Shown here piece after piece: positions 7,721 through 16,372 of a stretch of DNA of 64,000 nucleotides (its first letter is position 1; every line of letters begins with the position of its first letter). A program made the translations under genes and the position numbers. Source of the stretch: JBDTSW01 sp963758845 (GTDB taxonomy: Bacteria > Actinomycetota > Thermoleophilia > Solirubrobacterales > 70-9); NCBI GenBank assembly GCA_963758845.1, contig CAVWWX010000002.1:2542001-2606000 (forward strand). Reading direction: 5' to 3'. Under the pieces are notes generated by a model. That model did no database searches, was not told the DNA's origin, and saw only the letters and a program-made list of their open reading frames with translations.

Positions 7721-7877
7721 GTCCGGGCTTGGGACGCGGGCGGGCGGACGTAGCCGGGCCGACGTGCTTGGAACAGGCATCGAGATGCACCGCTCGCAAG
7801 GTGATTGATGCCGCAGACGGGGTAGACGCGTCGCGGCGAAGGAATCGCACGGTGACGCGCAAGGAGGCAACCAAGGG

Positions 7878-8066
7878 ATGCAACGGAAGCGCAAGCAGGT
7901 GGTAGCGAGCTCGGCCTCGGGTGTCGAGCGCGATCCGCCCGCCCGCGCGCATGCACGTCCTGTTTCCCCAGACGAGGAGGCTAAGCAGGAGCTCGTTCGC
8001 TGGTGTCGTGAGCACGACCTGCCGATCCCTCCGCCCGCGTCAGAAAGCATGCTTCTGCGGCAGTAG
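7878..8066 (+). CDS. possible small protein of unknown function
   Basis: The reading frame has 62 codons and a good ribosome site (AAGGAGG, ten bases upstream). The end (DEEAKQELVRWCREHDLPIPPP) reads like a real helix followed by a proline turn, while the first half is basic and disordered. I do not recognise a family, and chance cannot be excluded in DNA this GC-rich. Confidence 0.4.
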   Translation: MQRKRKQVVASSASGVERDPPARAHARPVSPDEEAKQELVRWCREHDLPIPPPASESMLLRQ

Positions 8067-8449
8067 TGCGACGGCTTGTGATCCAGGGGGCGATCACGAC
8101 CCGCTTCCCCGGCCTTGGTGTTCAGACCTGCCCCCCATTCGGCTGGAAGTCGCGCGCGATCCGTTTGCCACCCCGATCGGGAGTAGGCTCGACTAGCGTC
8201 GAGCGCTCTCTTCCCATGGATGGGGATGTCGGGGACCAATCTGGGGGGTGCGCTCGGCGTTATCGCTTGCTCTCCCCGGCTGGCCACCGTGCTCTCCCAG
8301 CCGCAGGTTGGATTGGTTCAGCACGACGCTCCCAGGGCCAAGGTCGGACCGGTTGCTGGGCGCCGGAGAGAAATGCTGCTTCTGCGTCTCGCGCAAGGAT
8401 TCGTGGCCCGTTGATCTCAGATCGTGCAGGGTGGATACTGGACCGGGGC
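8067..8449. other. no gene seen
   Basis: I find no convincing coding sequence, RNA or repeat in these 383 bases. Open frames here lack protein-like composition and ribosome sites. Confidence 0.5.
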
Positions 8450-9205
8450 GTGTCGCAGGCAAACGCAAGAGACCAAGGTCACGGCGTTGCCAGACCCCGG
8501 CTGCTCCTTCTCCCTGGCTATTCCGAGCTGGAGTGGGTGGTACGGCCACAGCTCGAGGAGTGGGCCGAGGTAGCCGTGTTCGATGCCCCCGGTGTGGGCG
8601 ACGAGGCCCCGCCGGGCGCGTATGACAGCGAGGCCCTAGCCGAGCGCGTCGCAGCAGAGGTCGACCGGCTTGGATGGCAGGACTGCGTCCTCGCCGCCGA
8701 CGAGTTCGCGATCGCGGCGGCCCTGAAGTTCGCGGCTCGACGGCCGGACGCCGTCCAGGGGCTTGCGCTCGGGCACGCCTGCCTGAGTTTCAGTCCCGAC
8801 GCGGACCCGCCCGCGACCAACGCTGAGGTTGGCTCGGCGTTTACCCAGGTGGCCGAGCTTGACGACCGCACGTTCATGCGCCACCTGACGCAGATCACGC
8901 AAGGGTTCTACGGTGAGGAGCTCGCGGACCGCATGCTCGAGCGAATACCCACCGGGGTGGCGCAGGCGTACGTGCGCGAGAACATGGCCGACCCGGGGGA
9001 CTGGATCGAGGATGTGTTGCGGGATCTCCGGAAGCCGTTGCTCCTAGCCGAGCACGATCCGTGCCTTCTCTTCACCAAGGCGGGATACGAGGCCGCCGTC
9101 TCGGCGTTCCCCGACTCGATGCAGGTGACCTGCGTAGAGAAGCCGACCGTAAGCCCCACCTTCGCCGAAGCCCTGCGCGAGTTCTGCCGGGAGGTGGTCT
9201 CCTAG
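8450..9205 (+). CDS. alpha/beta-hydrolase-fold protein lacking the serine nucleophile
   Basis: The protein has 251 residues, taking GTG at 8450 as start. It opens with the fold's first strands (RPRLLLLPGYSELEW, then VAVFDAPGVGDE), has a helix matching the region before the nucleophile (LAERVAAEVDRLGW), and ends with a strand typical of the acid residue (KPLLLAEHDP). Where active members have GxSxG, this one reads ADEFA, and the usual C-terminal His position reads PTVSPTF. It therefore probably does not hydrolyse esters by the usual mechanism. It could be a binding protein or degenerate. Its end overlaps the end of the convergent lipase gene by four bases. Confidence 0.7.
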   Translation: MSQANARDQGHGVARPRLLLLPGYSELEWVVRPQLEEWAEVAVFDAPGVGDEAPPGAYDSEALAERVAAEVDRLGWQDCVLAADEFAIAAALKFAARRPDAVQGLALGHACLSFSPDADPPATNAEVGSAFTQVAELDDRTFMRHLTQITQGFYGEELADRMLERIPTGVAQAYVRENMADPGDWIEDVLRDLRKPLLLAEHDPCLLFTKAGYEAAVSAFPDSMQVTCVEKPTVSPTFAEALREFCREVVS

Positions 9206-10059
9206 GGGAGCTCGAGGATCCGTATCGTCCTGGTGGCCATCTTCTCCTCGCCGAGAGCGTTTGGGTGTACCACCACCGGATTCGTGGTCGGCAACACTGG
9301 CTCGATCCACCGCACTCCGATCGGCTGACACGCGTCGTGGCCGTTGGAAATTCGGCTGAAGTTCACGTAGGCAGTATCGGTAGCAGCGGCAGCCCGCCGA
9401 ACGGCGCGATTGAGAGTGCTTTGAAGGCGGCGGAGGTACGGAACATCGCCCTCCGCGACTGGCATCGTGGGGTAGCAGCCTTCGTCCTTGGGCATGATCC
9501 AGGGGTACCCGAGGATGGCGACCCTGGCCCGGGGCGCTCGTCTGTGGACGGCCTTCAAGGTCCGCACCAGGTCGGGGTACGTCTCTTCCTTGACCGTGTC
9601 CCTGAAGGAGGACCCGTTCTGGTCCTTGCAGGGGCTGCCCTGGCCGGCGCTCGTCAACCCGGCGCTTCCGCAGGCGAGGATCGCGCCGAAGAAGACCCCG
9701 CTGTCGTTTCCGCCAATGGTCATCGTCACCAGGCGTGATTGCGTGGAGAGGGCGTCGAGCTGGGGCGGCACGTTGTCGTACTGGGGCTGGAAGAAGTGCC
9801 GGCTTTCTGCGGCGCCGCAAGTCACGTCCGTAAGGGTCGCGCCGATCTCAGATGCAATGAGGTGCGGGTAGTTGAGCGACGAGCGCAGGCAGTTCGGCGG
9901 CGCGGCAGGATCTGGCGGGAGTACACCCGACGCGGCACTGTAGGAGTCGCCCAATGCCACGTACCGCAAGGGCCCTCCAGCCTCCGATGCGGGAGTGGCG
10001 AGTAGGCCCGCAAGGACGGCGACTGCCAAGCAGGGGGCAAGGAGGCGAGGGCGCAGCAT
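9202..10059 (-). CDS. secreted SGNH/GDSL-family hydrolase
   Basis: The protein has 285 residues with an N-terminal signal peptide (basic MLRPRLL, hydrophobic core, cleavage near ATPASEA). It carries the family blocks in order: block I LGDSYSAASGV (Ser nucleophile, about residue 37), block III IGGNDSG (oxyanion Gly and Asn, about 122), and block V with the catalytic His in VVVHPNALGEEKM near the C-terminus. Paired Cys residues fit an exported enzyme. Actinobacterial relatives are extracellular lipases or esterases. Start 10059 is chosen because it begins the signal peptide; the upstream frame is not protein-like. Confidence 0.88.
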   Translation of the reverse strand: MLRPRLLAPCLAVAVLAGLLATPASEAGGPLRYVALGDSYSAASGVLPPDPAAPPNCLRSSLNYPHLIASEIGATLTDVTCGAAESRHFFQPQYDNVPPQLDALSTQSRLVTMTIGGNDSGVFFGAILACGSAGLTSAGQGSPCKDQNGSSFRDTVKEETYPDLVRTLKAVHRRAPRARVAILGYPWIMPKDEGCYPTMPVAEGDVPYLRRLQSTLNRAVRRAAAATDTAYVNFSRISNGHDACQPIGVRWIEPVLPTTNPVVVHPNALGEEKMATRTIRILELP

Positions 10060-10108
10060 GCGGGGACAAGATACGCAGGCTCCCCTCGCGCGGCGCCGGT
10101 TGACGCTT

Positions 10109-10144
10109 GCTTGGGACGAGAGCGTCCGCGTTGCATGGAAAGCG
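10109..10144 (+). repeat. hairpin repeat pair B-A, degenerate copy
   Basis: Positions 10129-10144 match hairpin A (TTGCATGGAAAGCG) and 10109-10124 are a weaker hairpin B (GGGACGAGAGCG). The DNA just after it (10151-10165) shares 15 bases with the DNA after the copy at 13178 (13131-13145, opposite strand), so more than the hairpins was copied. Confidence 0.5.
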
Positions 10145-10286
10145 ACCCTCGATAGGCCCTGACAAGCTGGCCCGTTCCCCGTTTGGTCAATACGTCGTCT
10201 GGACCTGCCCGGAGGAGCCGCCGACGACAACGACGTCGAACTAGCAGTCAGACGGGGCGTTCGGAAGCACGAGGCCTGAGGTCGCC

Positions 10287-10535
10287 ATGCGTTATGCGCA
10301 GTGTCCCGACTGCGGCTATTCCTGCCGGCTCGACCCACGCTTCGGCGTGACAGGCCAATGCCCGCGCTGCAAGGCCCGAGGGCGCACGGTCGCTCTGCTG
10401 ACGAGCGGTCAGGTGCGGCGCACGGCGTCGACAACGCCGAACTACCAGACAGATTCGCCGAGGACGCCTGGGACCCGCCCCCGGAAGCCCGGGGGCGGGC
10501 CTTCCCCGGGCAAGGAAGGGACGCGGACCCCGTAA
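10287..10535 (+). CDS. small zinc-ribbon protein
   Basis: The protein has 82 residues. It begins MRYAQCPDCGYSCRLDPRF and then has GQCPRCKARGRTVALL, giving two CxxC pairs 19 residues apart, a standard zinc ribbon. The rest is basic and Pro/Gly-rich and may be disordered. A similar start, MYSHCPRCRF, opens the frameshifted gene at 18265. The perfect hairpin at 10474-10499 lies inside the reading frame, so the protein may be expressed only up to there, or the frame may be longer than the true product. Role unknown; such ribbons often bind nucleic acid or other proteins. Confidence 0.65.
   Translation: MRYAQCPDCGYSCRLDPRFGVTGQCPRCKARGRTVALLTSGQVRRTASTTPNYQTDSPRTPGTRPRKPGGGPSPGKEGTRTP
10474..10499. 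terminator. perfect 11-bp GC hairpin
   Basis: Stem 10474-10484 pairs with 10489-10499, loop AAGC. It overlaps the 3' part of the zinc-ribbon frame, which is unusual for a terminator, and CCTTCCCC follows rather than a T-run. Confidence 0.5.
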
Positions 10536-10606
10536 GGCACGACCACCGCGACTGATCATCCCTACCTACTCTTCAAGCGGGTAAGTACTCAGTTTGCCCC
10601 CGACGC

Positions 10607-10636
10607 TTGACAGCGCGGTAGCGGCGGGTGTGAAAT
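10607..10636 (+). promoter_or_regulatory. likely housekeeping-type promoter
   Basis: TTGACA at 10607-10612 and TGAAAT at 10631-10636 are 18 bases apart, followed 35 bases later by the 10671 gene with a strong ribosome site (AAGGAGGAGGAG). Confidence 0.45.
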
Positions 10637-10670
10637 AGAGCCTCCATGGATCTAAGGAGGAGGAGAGACG

Positions 10671-11027
10671 ATGGCTGATGCCGCACTATTCATCGGATGG
10701 GGCCAGGTGGCGCGCGGACGCGAGAAGCGCGCTCTCCAGGTGTTCAACGAGAGCGTCGAGTACTGGGGAGGGCTCCAGGGCGACAGCAAGATCGAGGACT
10801 TCGAGGTCGTCCTGCTCACTCCTCACGGTGGTGACCTGCAGGGCTTCGCGCTTCTGCGTGGCAGCGAGGATCAGGTCAACGCGCTGCGCACCGATGAGGA
10901 GTTTCAGCGGCGCATCGCGCGGGCCGACCTGATCGTCGAGTCCCAAGGGGTTGTCGACGCCATTATCGGCGAAGGTATCGCCCGTGGCATGGCCCAGTAC
11001 CAGGGTGAGATTGACGACCTGGACTAA
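10671..11027 (+). CDS. conserved small soluble protein, function unknown
   Basis: The protein has 118 residues, is acidic, and has no signal or membrane span. It opens ADAALFIGWGQVARGREKRALQVFNESVEYW and continues with alternating strands and helices (FEVVLLTPHGGDLQGFALLRG), consistent with a dimeric ferredoxin-like alpha/beta barrel. The strong ribosome site and the promoter just upstream suggest high expression. I recognise no named family. Confidence 0.75.
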   Translation: MADAALFIGWGQVARGREKRALQVFNESVEYWGGLQGDSKIEDFEVVLLTPHGGDLQGFALLRGSEDQVNALRTDEEFQRRIARADLIVESQGVVDAIIGEGIARGMAQYQGEIDDLD

Positions 11028-11204
11028 TCCAGGTCATACCCGACCCCGGCATGCCGTCAGCCACCCCGGCGGCGGTGCGCTCGATGAGCGCCCCTCGGTT
11101 CTCGGGGGTCAACTTGGAGGCAGCCACCAGGTGCCCCCGACCCGGGTTCCCGACTAACAGCCCTCACGTTTCGGCACATCCACAGGGGGAACAGAGGTTG
11201 CGCA

Positions 11205-11477
11205 ATGCAGATTCTCGGACTCATCCTGATTGGAATCGTCATTGGGGTCATCGCTCGCCTGCTCCTTCCCGGCCGTCAGAGCATCGGCTTCCTCATGACA
11301 GTGCTGCTGGGGATCGGCGGGGCGCTCGTGGGCGGGATAATCGCCAGCGCCATTGGCGAGGGCGACATCTTCGAGCTGAACGCCATCGGCACAATCGTGG
11401 GCATCATCGCGGCCGTTCTCTTGATTTCCCTGGCTGAGACGGCCGGGGTGGGCGCGGACCGTTCGCGTAAGACCTGA
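11205..11477 (+). CDS. GlsB/YeaQ/YmgE-type small membrane protein
   Basis: This 90-residue protein has three hydrophobic spans with the family signature: GLILIGIVIGVIARLLLPG, then GFLMTVLLGIGGALVGG, then GTIVGIIAAVLLI. The family (Transgly_assoc) is named for association with transglycosylases, but its members lack catalytic residues and are usually stress-induced inner-membrane proteins. The length is normal. It stands alone with its own leader; ribosome site AGGGGGAAC is upstream. Confidence 0.9.
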   Translation: MQILGLILIGIVIGVIARLLLPGRQSIGFLMTVLLGIGGALVGGIIASAIGEGDIFELNAIGTIVGIIAAVLLISLAETAGVGADRSRKT

Positions 11478-11631
11478 CGGTCGCTCCGACCCGCCCCCAC
11501 TCCGGGAACCTGGCGAGCGCCGTCAGCCACCCACGCGGGCCTTAGCCATTCAGTCCCCCGAGGGGGTCCTGCCCCTACCACCCCGGACGGATCGGCGGTA
11601 GGGTCGAAAGCCCCAACGGAAGGGAGCAGTC

Positions 11632-11907
11632 ATGCATGCAGTGATCGTCAGCGTCACGATCAACGATGGCGAGGCGGCGACGACCTACCTGCGGAACGAG
11701 ATAGTGCCGCAGGTCAAGCAAGCACCGGGGTTCGTGGCCGGCTACTGGACCAGGATCGACGCCGACGGCGGCGCTCAGGGCCGAGGCACCATCGTCTTCG
11801 ACAGTGAGGATGCGGCTCGAGCGGTCGCCGACCAGATCGACCAGCAACCGGGTGAAGCGGTGACGCTCAACAGCGTCGACGTGGGTGAGGTCGTCGAGCA
11901 CGCCTAA
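11632..11907 (+). CDS. dimeric alpha/beta-barrel (ABM-like) protein
   Basis: The protein has 91 residues, one domain: VIVSVTINDGEAATTYLRNEIVPQVKQAPGFVAGYW, then GRGTIVFDSEDAARAVADQI. This is the pattern of antibiotic-biosynthesis-monooxygenase-like ferredoxin folds that pair to form a barrel. Many such stand-alone proteins have no assigned substrate. The ribosome site GGAAGGGAG is strong. Confidence 0.75.
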   Translation: MHAVIVSVTINDGEAATTYLRNEIVPQVKQAPGFVAGYWTRIDADGGAQGRGTIVFDSEDAARAVADQIDQQPGEAVTLNSVDVGEVVEHA

Positions 11908-12032
11908 CGACTGAGAATCCTTTGGCACAGGCCCCTGCCGTCTCCGCTAGGCGTGGACAGCGGCGCTGACTTGCGCTCAGTTACCCCCGAACTAGCGCGG
12001 TTCGGGACACGGTTCGGGACACACTCGAACAT

Positions 12033-12054
12033 GCTGCTTTGCATGGAAAGCAGC
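12033..12054 (+). repeat. hairpin A upstream of an NTF2-like gene
   Basis: The stem is eight bp (GCTGCTTT with AAAGCAGC) around the loop GCATGG. Other copies have CGCTTT/AAAGCG, so the change C-G to T-A in the stem is compensated on both sides. It ends 32 bases before the ATG at 12087 and may lie within the leader or promoter. Confidence 0.65.
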
Positions 12055-12086
12055 ACCCTCGAATCGGGTGGGATACTGGGCTAGCG

Positions 12087-12491
12087 ATGTCGGAGGAGAA
12101 CGTGAACGCCGTTAGGGCTTTCCTCGACGCTTCGAAGCGACGGGATATGGCGCGAGTTGTGGAGCTAGTCGATCCCAATGTCGAGTTGCACGGGACCGTC
12201 GGCGGCGTTGGGGAGGGCCGGGTTTACCGCGGTCTCGCTGAGGTGATCCGCGAATACGACGAAGTGGACGGCGAGGCGTGGGAGGAGCGCCGCCTTGAGC
12301 CGGAGGGGTTCCGCGAAGTCGACGACAACGTAGTCGTGATGTTCCACGAATTCCGGCGCGGCAAAGGCAGTGGCGTTGAGCTGGAGCTCGACACGGCGGC
12401 GATTTTCACGATGCGCGACGGACGGGTGGCGCGCATGCAGGGATTCATGGATCCCGCAGCAGCCAAGAGGGCAGCCGGGCTGTCGGAGTAG
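12087..12491 (+). CDS. NTF2-like / SnoaL-like protein
   Basis: The protein has 134 residues: MSEENVNAVRAFLDASKRRDMARVVELV, then DPNVELHG, VYRGLAEVIREY, VVVMFHEFRRGKG, FTMRDGRVARMQGFMDP, ending AAKRAAGLSE. The MSxENV start and the AGLSE tail are shared with other members and fragments in this region. The fold binds small molecules, but the active-site pocket cannot be assigned from sequence alone. ATACT at 12072 could be its -10 element. Hairpin B follows the stop by 27 bases. Confidence 0.85.
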   Translation: MSEENVNAVRAFLDASKRRDMARVVELVDPNVELHGTVGGVGEGRVYRGLAEVIREYDEVDGEAWEERRLEPEGFREVDDNVVVMFHEFRRGKGSGVELELDTAAIFTMRDGRVARMQGFMDPAAAKRAAGLSE

Positions 12492-12518
12492 CCGCTTCGG
12501 ACGCGGACAACGGCGTTC

Positions 12519-12536
12519 CGCTTTGGACGAAAAGCG
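12519..12536 (+). repeat. hairpin B
   Basis: CGCTTTGGACGAAAAGCG: six-bp stem, six-base loop GGACGA. It lies after the stop of the NTF2-like gene, as other B copies lie after stops. Confidence 0.65.
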
Positions 12537-12542
12537 CAGCTC

Positions 12543-12716
12543 CTAAGGGAGAAGAGCGCCGATCGCATCGCGGCGTGTGTCGAAGGTCGGCAGATACTCG
12601 GGAATCACGACCAGGTCCAGTACCCGGTGCACCTGTGTTCCCGACGCCACCAGCCCGAACCCGCGATCAGCCGCAATCTGAAACGCGCGCACCAGCCCGC
12701 GCCAGTAGTCGATTCA
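12543..12716 (-). pseudogene. C-terminal fragment, STAS-like
   Basis: Fifty-seven codons without a start codon read YWRGLVRAFQIAADRGFG, then VASGTQVHRVLDL and IPEYLPTFDTRRDAIGALLP before the stop at 12543. The order (helix, strand, helix with a buried hydrophobic face) resembles the second half of a STAS anti-sigma-antagonist domain. An in-frame stop lies just upstream, so only the tail remains. The family call is tentative. Confidence 0.35.
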
Positions 12717-12728
12717 TGTTACGCGGCC

Positions 12729-12919
12729 GGGGTGATCAATCCAGACATCACCGCGTCGGATTTCGTGTGGGACATGTCGAACGTCCACGGCTGGCCCGAG
12801 CAGCAGACGTACGAGAGGACCGAGGAAGTACGGGGCTTCCTCAGCGAATGGATAGGTGCCTGGGACGACTGGGAGCTCGAAGCCGATGCCATCCACGACG
12901 CCGGGGACAAGGTCGTATC
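12729..12919 (+). pseudogene. internal fragment of an NTF2-like gene
   Basis: In frame this reads NPDITASDFVWDMSNVHGW, then ERTEEVRGFLSEWIGAW and DDWELEADAIHDAGDKVV, which is the middle of an NTF2-like protein. There is no proper start or C-terminal half. After 12919 the frame loses the pattern. It is a broken relative of the gene at 12087, on the same strand. Confidence 0.65.
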
Positions 12920-13176
12920 GCGATCTGGTCCAAACCTATGTGACTCCCGACGATATCCCGAGGGTGCTCGTCGAACTCATATCAGGCGGACGGCGGATCC
13001 CTCGCTGTTCGACGCTGGTTTTGGGCGTGGATCGCGCGGTAGCTCTCGACGTCCTCGGCCTCACCAAGGAGGCGCGCAGAAAAGAAATAGACACGGCACG
13101 TAACGCGCAACTGAAGGTATTCCACGCCGTTTGTCAGGGCCTATCGGCTGCTGAGCACAATCAGGGTCGTGAGAGG
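12920..13176. other. no intact gene seen
   Basis: Only disrupted frames are present. The 15 bases 13131-13145 (minus strand) repeat 10151-10165 exactly, showing that this is copied accessory DNA. Confidence 0.4.
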
Positions 13177-13177
13177 C

Positions 13178-13218
13178 CGCTTTCCATGCGAGCGGTTAGC
13201 CGCTTTTCGTCCAAAGCG
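13178..13218 (-). repeat. hairpin repeat pair B-A
   Basis: On the minus strand, B (13218-13201, perfect stem) comes first and A (13194-13178, imperfect: GAGCG instead of AAAGCG) second, six bases apart. B begins ten bases after the stop of the NTF2-like tail at 13229. Confidence 0.7.
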
Positions 13219-13228
13219 ATACTCCGTG

Positions 13229-13261
13229 CTACTCCCGCAGCCCGGCGGCTTCGAGCGCCTC
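13229..13261 (-). pseudogene. last codons of an NTF2-like gene
   Basis: The frame reads EALEAAGLRE then stop, the characteristic end of the NTF2-like genes of this group. Only these ten codons remain; further upstream the frame is unrelated and then enters the MMPL gene. Likely a deletion scar. Confidence 0.55.
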
Positions 13262-13293
13262 AGAGTGGTGGGGCGTTTGTCGTTGCGCGATCA

Positions 13294-15567
13294 TTACGCC
13301 GGGACCCGGGCGGGCTTGGTGGGCTTTCCATCTGGCCTCGCGGGCTCTGGCGAGGGCGGGTCGCCCTCCCCGCCCACCTTCGGCAGCCACTCGAGCCAGC
13401 TGGGCATGTACCAGTTCCAGTCCCCGAGGAGCTTCATCGTGGCCGGCAACAGCACGCCGCGAATGATCGTGGCGTCGATCAGCACCGCCACCGCCAGACC
13501 AATCCCCATCTCCTTGAACTCGATGAACTCCAGCGTCGCGAACACCAAGAAGACGCCAACCATGACCGCCGCCGCGCAGGTGACGGTGCCCGCTGTGCTG
13601 GCGATCGAGTGCCTGACCGCTTCCCCGCTGCTCATCCCTCCGTCGTAGGCCTCCTTGACCCGCGAGAGGATGAACACGTGGTAGTCCATCGAGAGCCCGA
13701 ACAAGATCACGAACAGGAATAGAGGCAACCAGGAGGCTACCCCTCCGTTCGAGGCGAATCCGAGCAGGCCTTCGCCGTGACCGTCCTGGAAGACGAGCAC
13801 AAGCACGCCATAGGCGGCTCCCACGGACAACAGATTCAGCACGATCGCGTTCAGCGAGATCACGATCGAGCGGAACGTGGCGGTCATGAGAATGAACGCG
13901 AGCCCGAAGACGAACGCGAAGATCCAGGGCAGTCGACTGTCGAGCTGCTCGCGAAAGTCCACCGAGGCCGCAGCGTCCCCGGTGACGTTGGCTGCGACTC
14001 CCGGGACGCTCCCGACGGTGGCCGGCACGAGTTCATTGCGGACCTCGTCCAGCGCATTCACCGAGGCGGTCTCCGCACCTTCACCTGGCGTCGGAATTCC
14101 GATCTCGGCCACGGTGTCATCGTCGCTGTAGTCGATCGTCGGAGGCGCGAGGAACGTGTCGGAGGCCTCCGCCTGCTGCATCAGGCTCTCGATGCCGTCC
14201 GCAGCCGCGCCGGCGCGTACGTCGTCGGCCTCGACCACAACTGAAGCGGTGGATCCCTCCTCCGGGAACGTCTCTTTGACCTTGTTGTATGTCTGGATCA
14301 CGGGGATGCTCTGATCCAAGTCATCGATGCCGGTGACGACCGTTTTCAGTTTGAGGGCGGGGATCGTGAGCGCGATCAAAGCTCCGCCGGCCAGGACGAC
14401 CGAGAGGACGGGGTGCTTCGTGACTCGGTCGATGACGTTCGTCCAGAAGCGGGACGGCTTGGGCTCCGAGCGGTGGCGAAGGCCGGGGATCCGGCCTCGC
14501 TCCAGCCGCGGGCCCAGTCCTGCGATCGCCGCCGGGAGAACGGTGACCGATGCCATGACGGCCAGGCCGACGACGATGATGGCTCCGATGGCGAAGGAGA
14601 TGAACGTCGGATCACCGCTGATGAACATCCCGGCCATCGCGACCATCACCGTCAGGCCCGAGACGATGACCGCCCTCCCCGAGGTCGCGGCGGTGATGTC
14701 CAGCGAGGACTGCATGTCACGCCCGGCCGCTCGCTCCTCTCGCTCTCTGCGCAGATAGAACAGCGAGTAGTCCACGCCGACGGCCAGGCCGATCAACAGG
14801 ATGACGGCCGCAACGCTCGGATCTGCCGGGAACAACTGACTCGCCACCGCCGAGAGCCCCATCGCGCCGATGACAGAGCTGAGGCCCAACAGCAAGGGGA
14901 CCCCGGCGGCCACCAGAGAGCCGAAAGTGATCGTCAGGATGATCAGGGTGATCGGCAGGGACAGCAGGCCCGCCTTGCCGAGGTCGGACTGAATGGTCTC
15001 GTCGATTGCGTCGTTGCCGCTCACGCTCCCGAACTGCTCGAGCGTCACGTCGGGATTGTCCGTCTGAGCGGCGGCCACCGCGGCGAGGGTCGGGTCCAGA
15101 CGGTCGGCTGCCTCGGTCGAGTCGCCGGCGATCTCAAAGTCCACCAGGGCCGATCGACCGTCCTCGGAAATCGAGCCCGCGCCGTCGAGAGGCGACTCGA
15201 TGTTCTCGACGTACTTGACCGCCGCCAGGCGACCCGTGACGTCCTCGATCGCCGTCGTGAACGCCGGGTCCTCGATCGTCAGCTCGGCGCTCTGGATCAG
15301 CACGACCTCGCCATTCGGCCGCAGGCCCGCATCATCGGCCGCCTGCTCAGCATCGTGGGACTCGCCGTTGAATCCGTCGACGGTCGAGATCGTCGTCGTG
15401 CCGACGACGTTGTTGCCGAACATGAACGCGACGATCACGAAGGCGAGCCAGCCGAAGATGGCCTTCTTGCGATGAACCGCGCTCCAGCTGGCGGCGCGGC
15501 GCGGCGAGGCTCTTACGAGGGGAGGACACAGTTCGGGCTCCTGACCTGGTGATTTCGCGCAGACCAT
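13294..15567 (-). CDS. MMPL/RND-family exporter
   Basis: The protein has 757 residues with two repeats of the MMPL plan: one span (about 37-55), a large periplasmic loop, then five spans (about 200-345), and the same again (about 385-405, loop, 560-720). The transport motif appears as GLAVGVDYSLFYLRR in the first half and LFGLSMDYHVFILSRVKEAYDGG in the second; the paired Asp-Tyr residues carry protons in studied members. Actinobacterial relatives export lipids or drugs. The C-terminal tail is short and Pro-rich. The start at 15567 lacks a clear ribosome site and could be a few codons inward. No regulator gene abuts it, though the ANTAR gene is divergent from it. Confidence 0.9.
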   Translation of the reverse strand: MVCAKSPGQEPELCPPLVRASPRRAASWSAVHRKKAIFGWLAFVIVAFMFGNNVVGTTTISTVDGFNGESHDAEQAADDAGLRPNGEVVLIQSAELTIEDPAFTTAIEDVTGRLAAVKYVENIESPLDGAGSISEDGRSALVDFEIAGDSTEAADRLDPTLAAVAAAQTDNPDVTLEQFGSVSGNDAIDETIQSDLGKAGLLSLPITLIILTITFGSLVAAGVPLLLGLSSVIGAMGLSAVASQLFPADPSVAAVILLIGLAVGVDYSLFYLRREREERAAGRDMQSSLDITAATSGRAVIVSGLTVMVAMAGMFISGDPTFISFAIGAIIVVGLAVMASVTVLPAAIAGLGPRLERGRIPGLRHRSEPKPSRFWTNVIDRVTKHPVLSVVLAGGALIALTIPALKLKTVVTGIDDLDQSIPVIQTYNKVKETFPEEGSTASVVVEADDVRAGAAADGIESLMQQAEASDTFLAPPTIDYSDDDTVAEIGIPTPGEGAETASVNALDEVRNELVPATVGSVPGVAANVTGDAAASVDFREQLDSRLPWIFAFVFGLAFILMTATFRSIVISLNAIVLNLLSVGAAYGVLVLVFQDGHGEGLLGFASNGGVASWLPLFLFVILFGLSMDYHVFILSRVKEAYDGGMSSGEAVRHSIASTAGTVTCAAAVMVGVFLVFATLEFIEFKEMGIGLAVAVLIDATIIRGVLLPATMKLLGDWNWYMPSWLEWLPKVGGEGDPPSPEPARPDGKPTKPARVPA

Positions 15568-15731
15568 TCATGGTCAATACGTCCACCGGCCGAAGCTTGG
15601 AGCCGACACTCGCGCTCGCCGAGGTTTTGAGGCGAAGCGCACGAACATCCGTACACCCCCCTCGTGCGACACTCCCAAGAACACGGGGCCAGCGACCGGA
15701 GCCAGACGCGAATCGCCGGAATGAGGCCACG

Positions 15732-16343
15732 ATGAGTCATCGGGAGACCGATCATCTCCGGGTCCTGATCGCCAACGAGCGAAAGGACCGGCTCGCCCTT
15801 GTCGCCTCGATAGTGGTCGGGCTCGGTCACGAGGTGATCGCGAGAGAGATCGAGGTCGAAGACGTCGGCCCCGTGACCGCCCGCGAACGGCCGGACGTCG
15901 CCCTCGTCGGGCTCGGCAAGAGCTCGGGCCACGCGCTCGACTTGATCGACAAGATCGTGCGGGAGGCCGCCTGCCCGGTGATCGTCCTCATCCACGCGCG
16001 GGACCCGAAGTTCGTCAAGGAGGCCTCCAAGCGAGGGGTGTTCGCGCATATCAGCGATGCCGACGTCGAGGACTGGCAGAGTTCGATCGACATCGTCCTG
16101 CGTCGGTTCGCCGAGTATCAGGACCTTCAAGGGGCGTTCGGTCGCAGGGCGCTAACCGAGCGTGCCAAGGGCATCCTGATGGAACGGCATAGCGTCGACG
16201 AGGACGCTGCCTTCGAGATGCTGCGGGACCACTCCCGCACCAGCAATCGCAAGCTTCTCGACCTCGCATCCGCGGTGGTTGACGGGCATCGACTGCTGCC
16301 AGAGCAGCCTAGGAAACCCCCGAACGAGCGGCAACGGGGCTGA
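15732..16343 (+). CDS. ANTAR-domain response-regulator-like protein
   Basis: The protein has 203 residues. Residues 8-125 form a receiver-like domain (RVLIANERKDRLALVASIV, PDVALVGLG, CPVIVLIHARDP), but the phosphate-accepting Asp position reads VGLG, so it may be a pseudo-receiver. Residues 132-190 are an ANTAR domain (QGAFGRRALTERAKGILMERHSVDEDAAFEMLRDHSRTSNRKLLDLASAVV). ANTAR proteins bind pairs of short RNA hairpins and prevent termination. The start at 15732 gives the expected N-terminus. The dispersed paired hairpins of this region, one copy only 143 bases downstream, make the context notable. Confidence 0.88.
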   Translation: MSHRETDHLRVLIANERKDRLALVASIVVGLGHEVIAREIEVEDVGPVTARERPDVALVGLGKSSGHALDLIDKIVREAACPVIVLIHARDPKFVKEASKRGVFAHISDADVEDWQSSIDIVLRRFAEYQDLQGAFGRRALTERAKGILMERHSVDEDAAFEMLRDHSRTSNRKLLDLASAVVDGHRLLPEQPRKPPNERQRG

Positions 16344-16372
16344 TCCTGCGCGACGCCCGGGACAGCGGGCTT

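Noticed and set aside
11999..12022. Tandem 12-base repeat GGTTCGGGACAC
   Set aside because: Only two copies, no symmetry and no position that supports an operator; too short to interpret.
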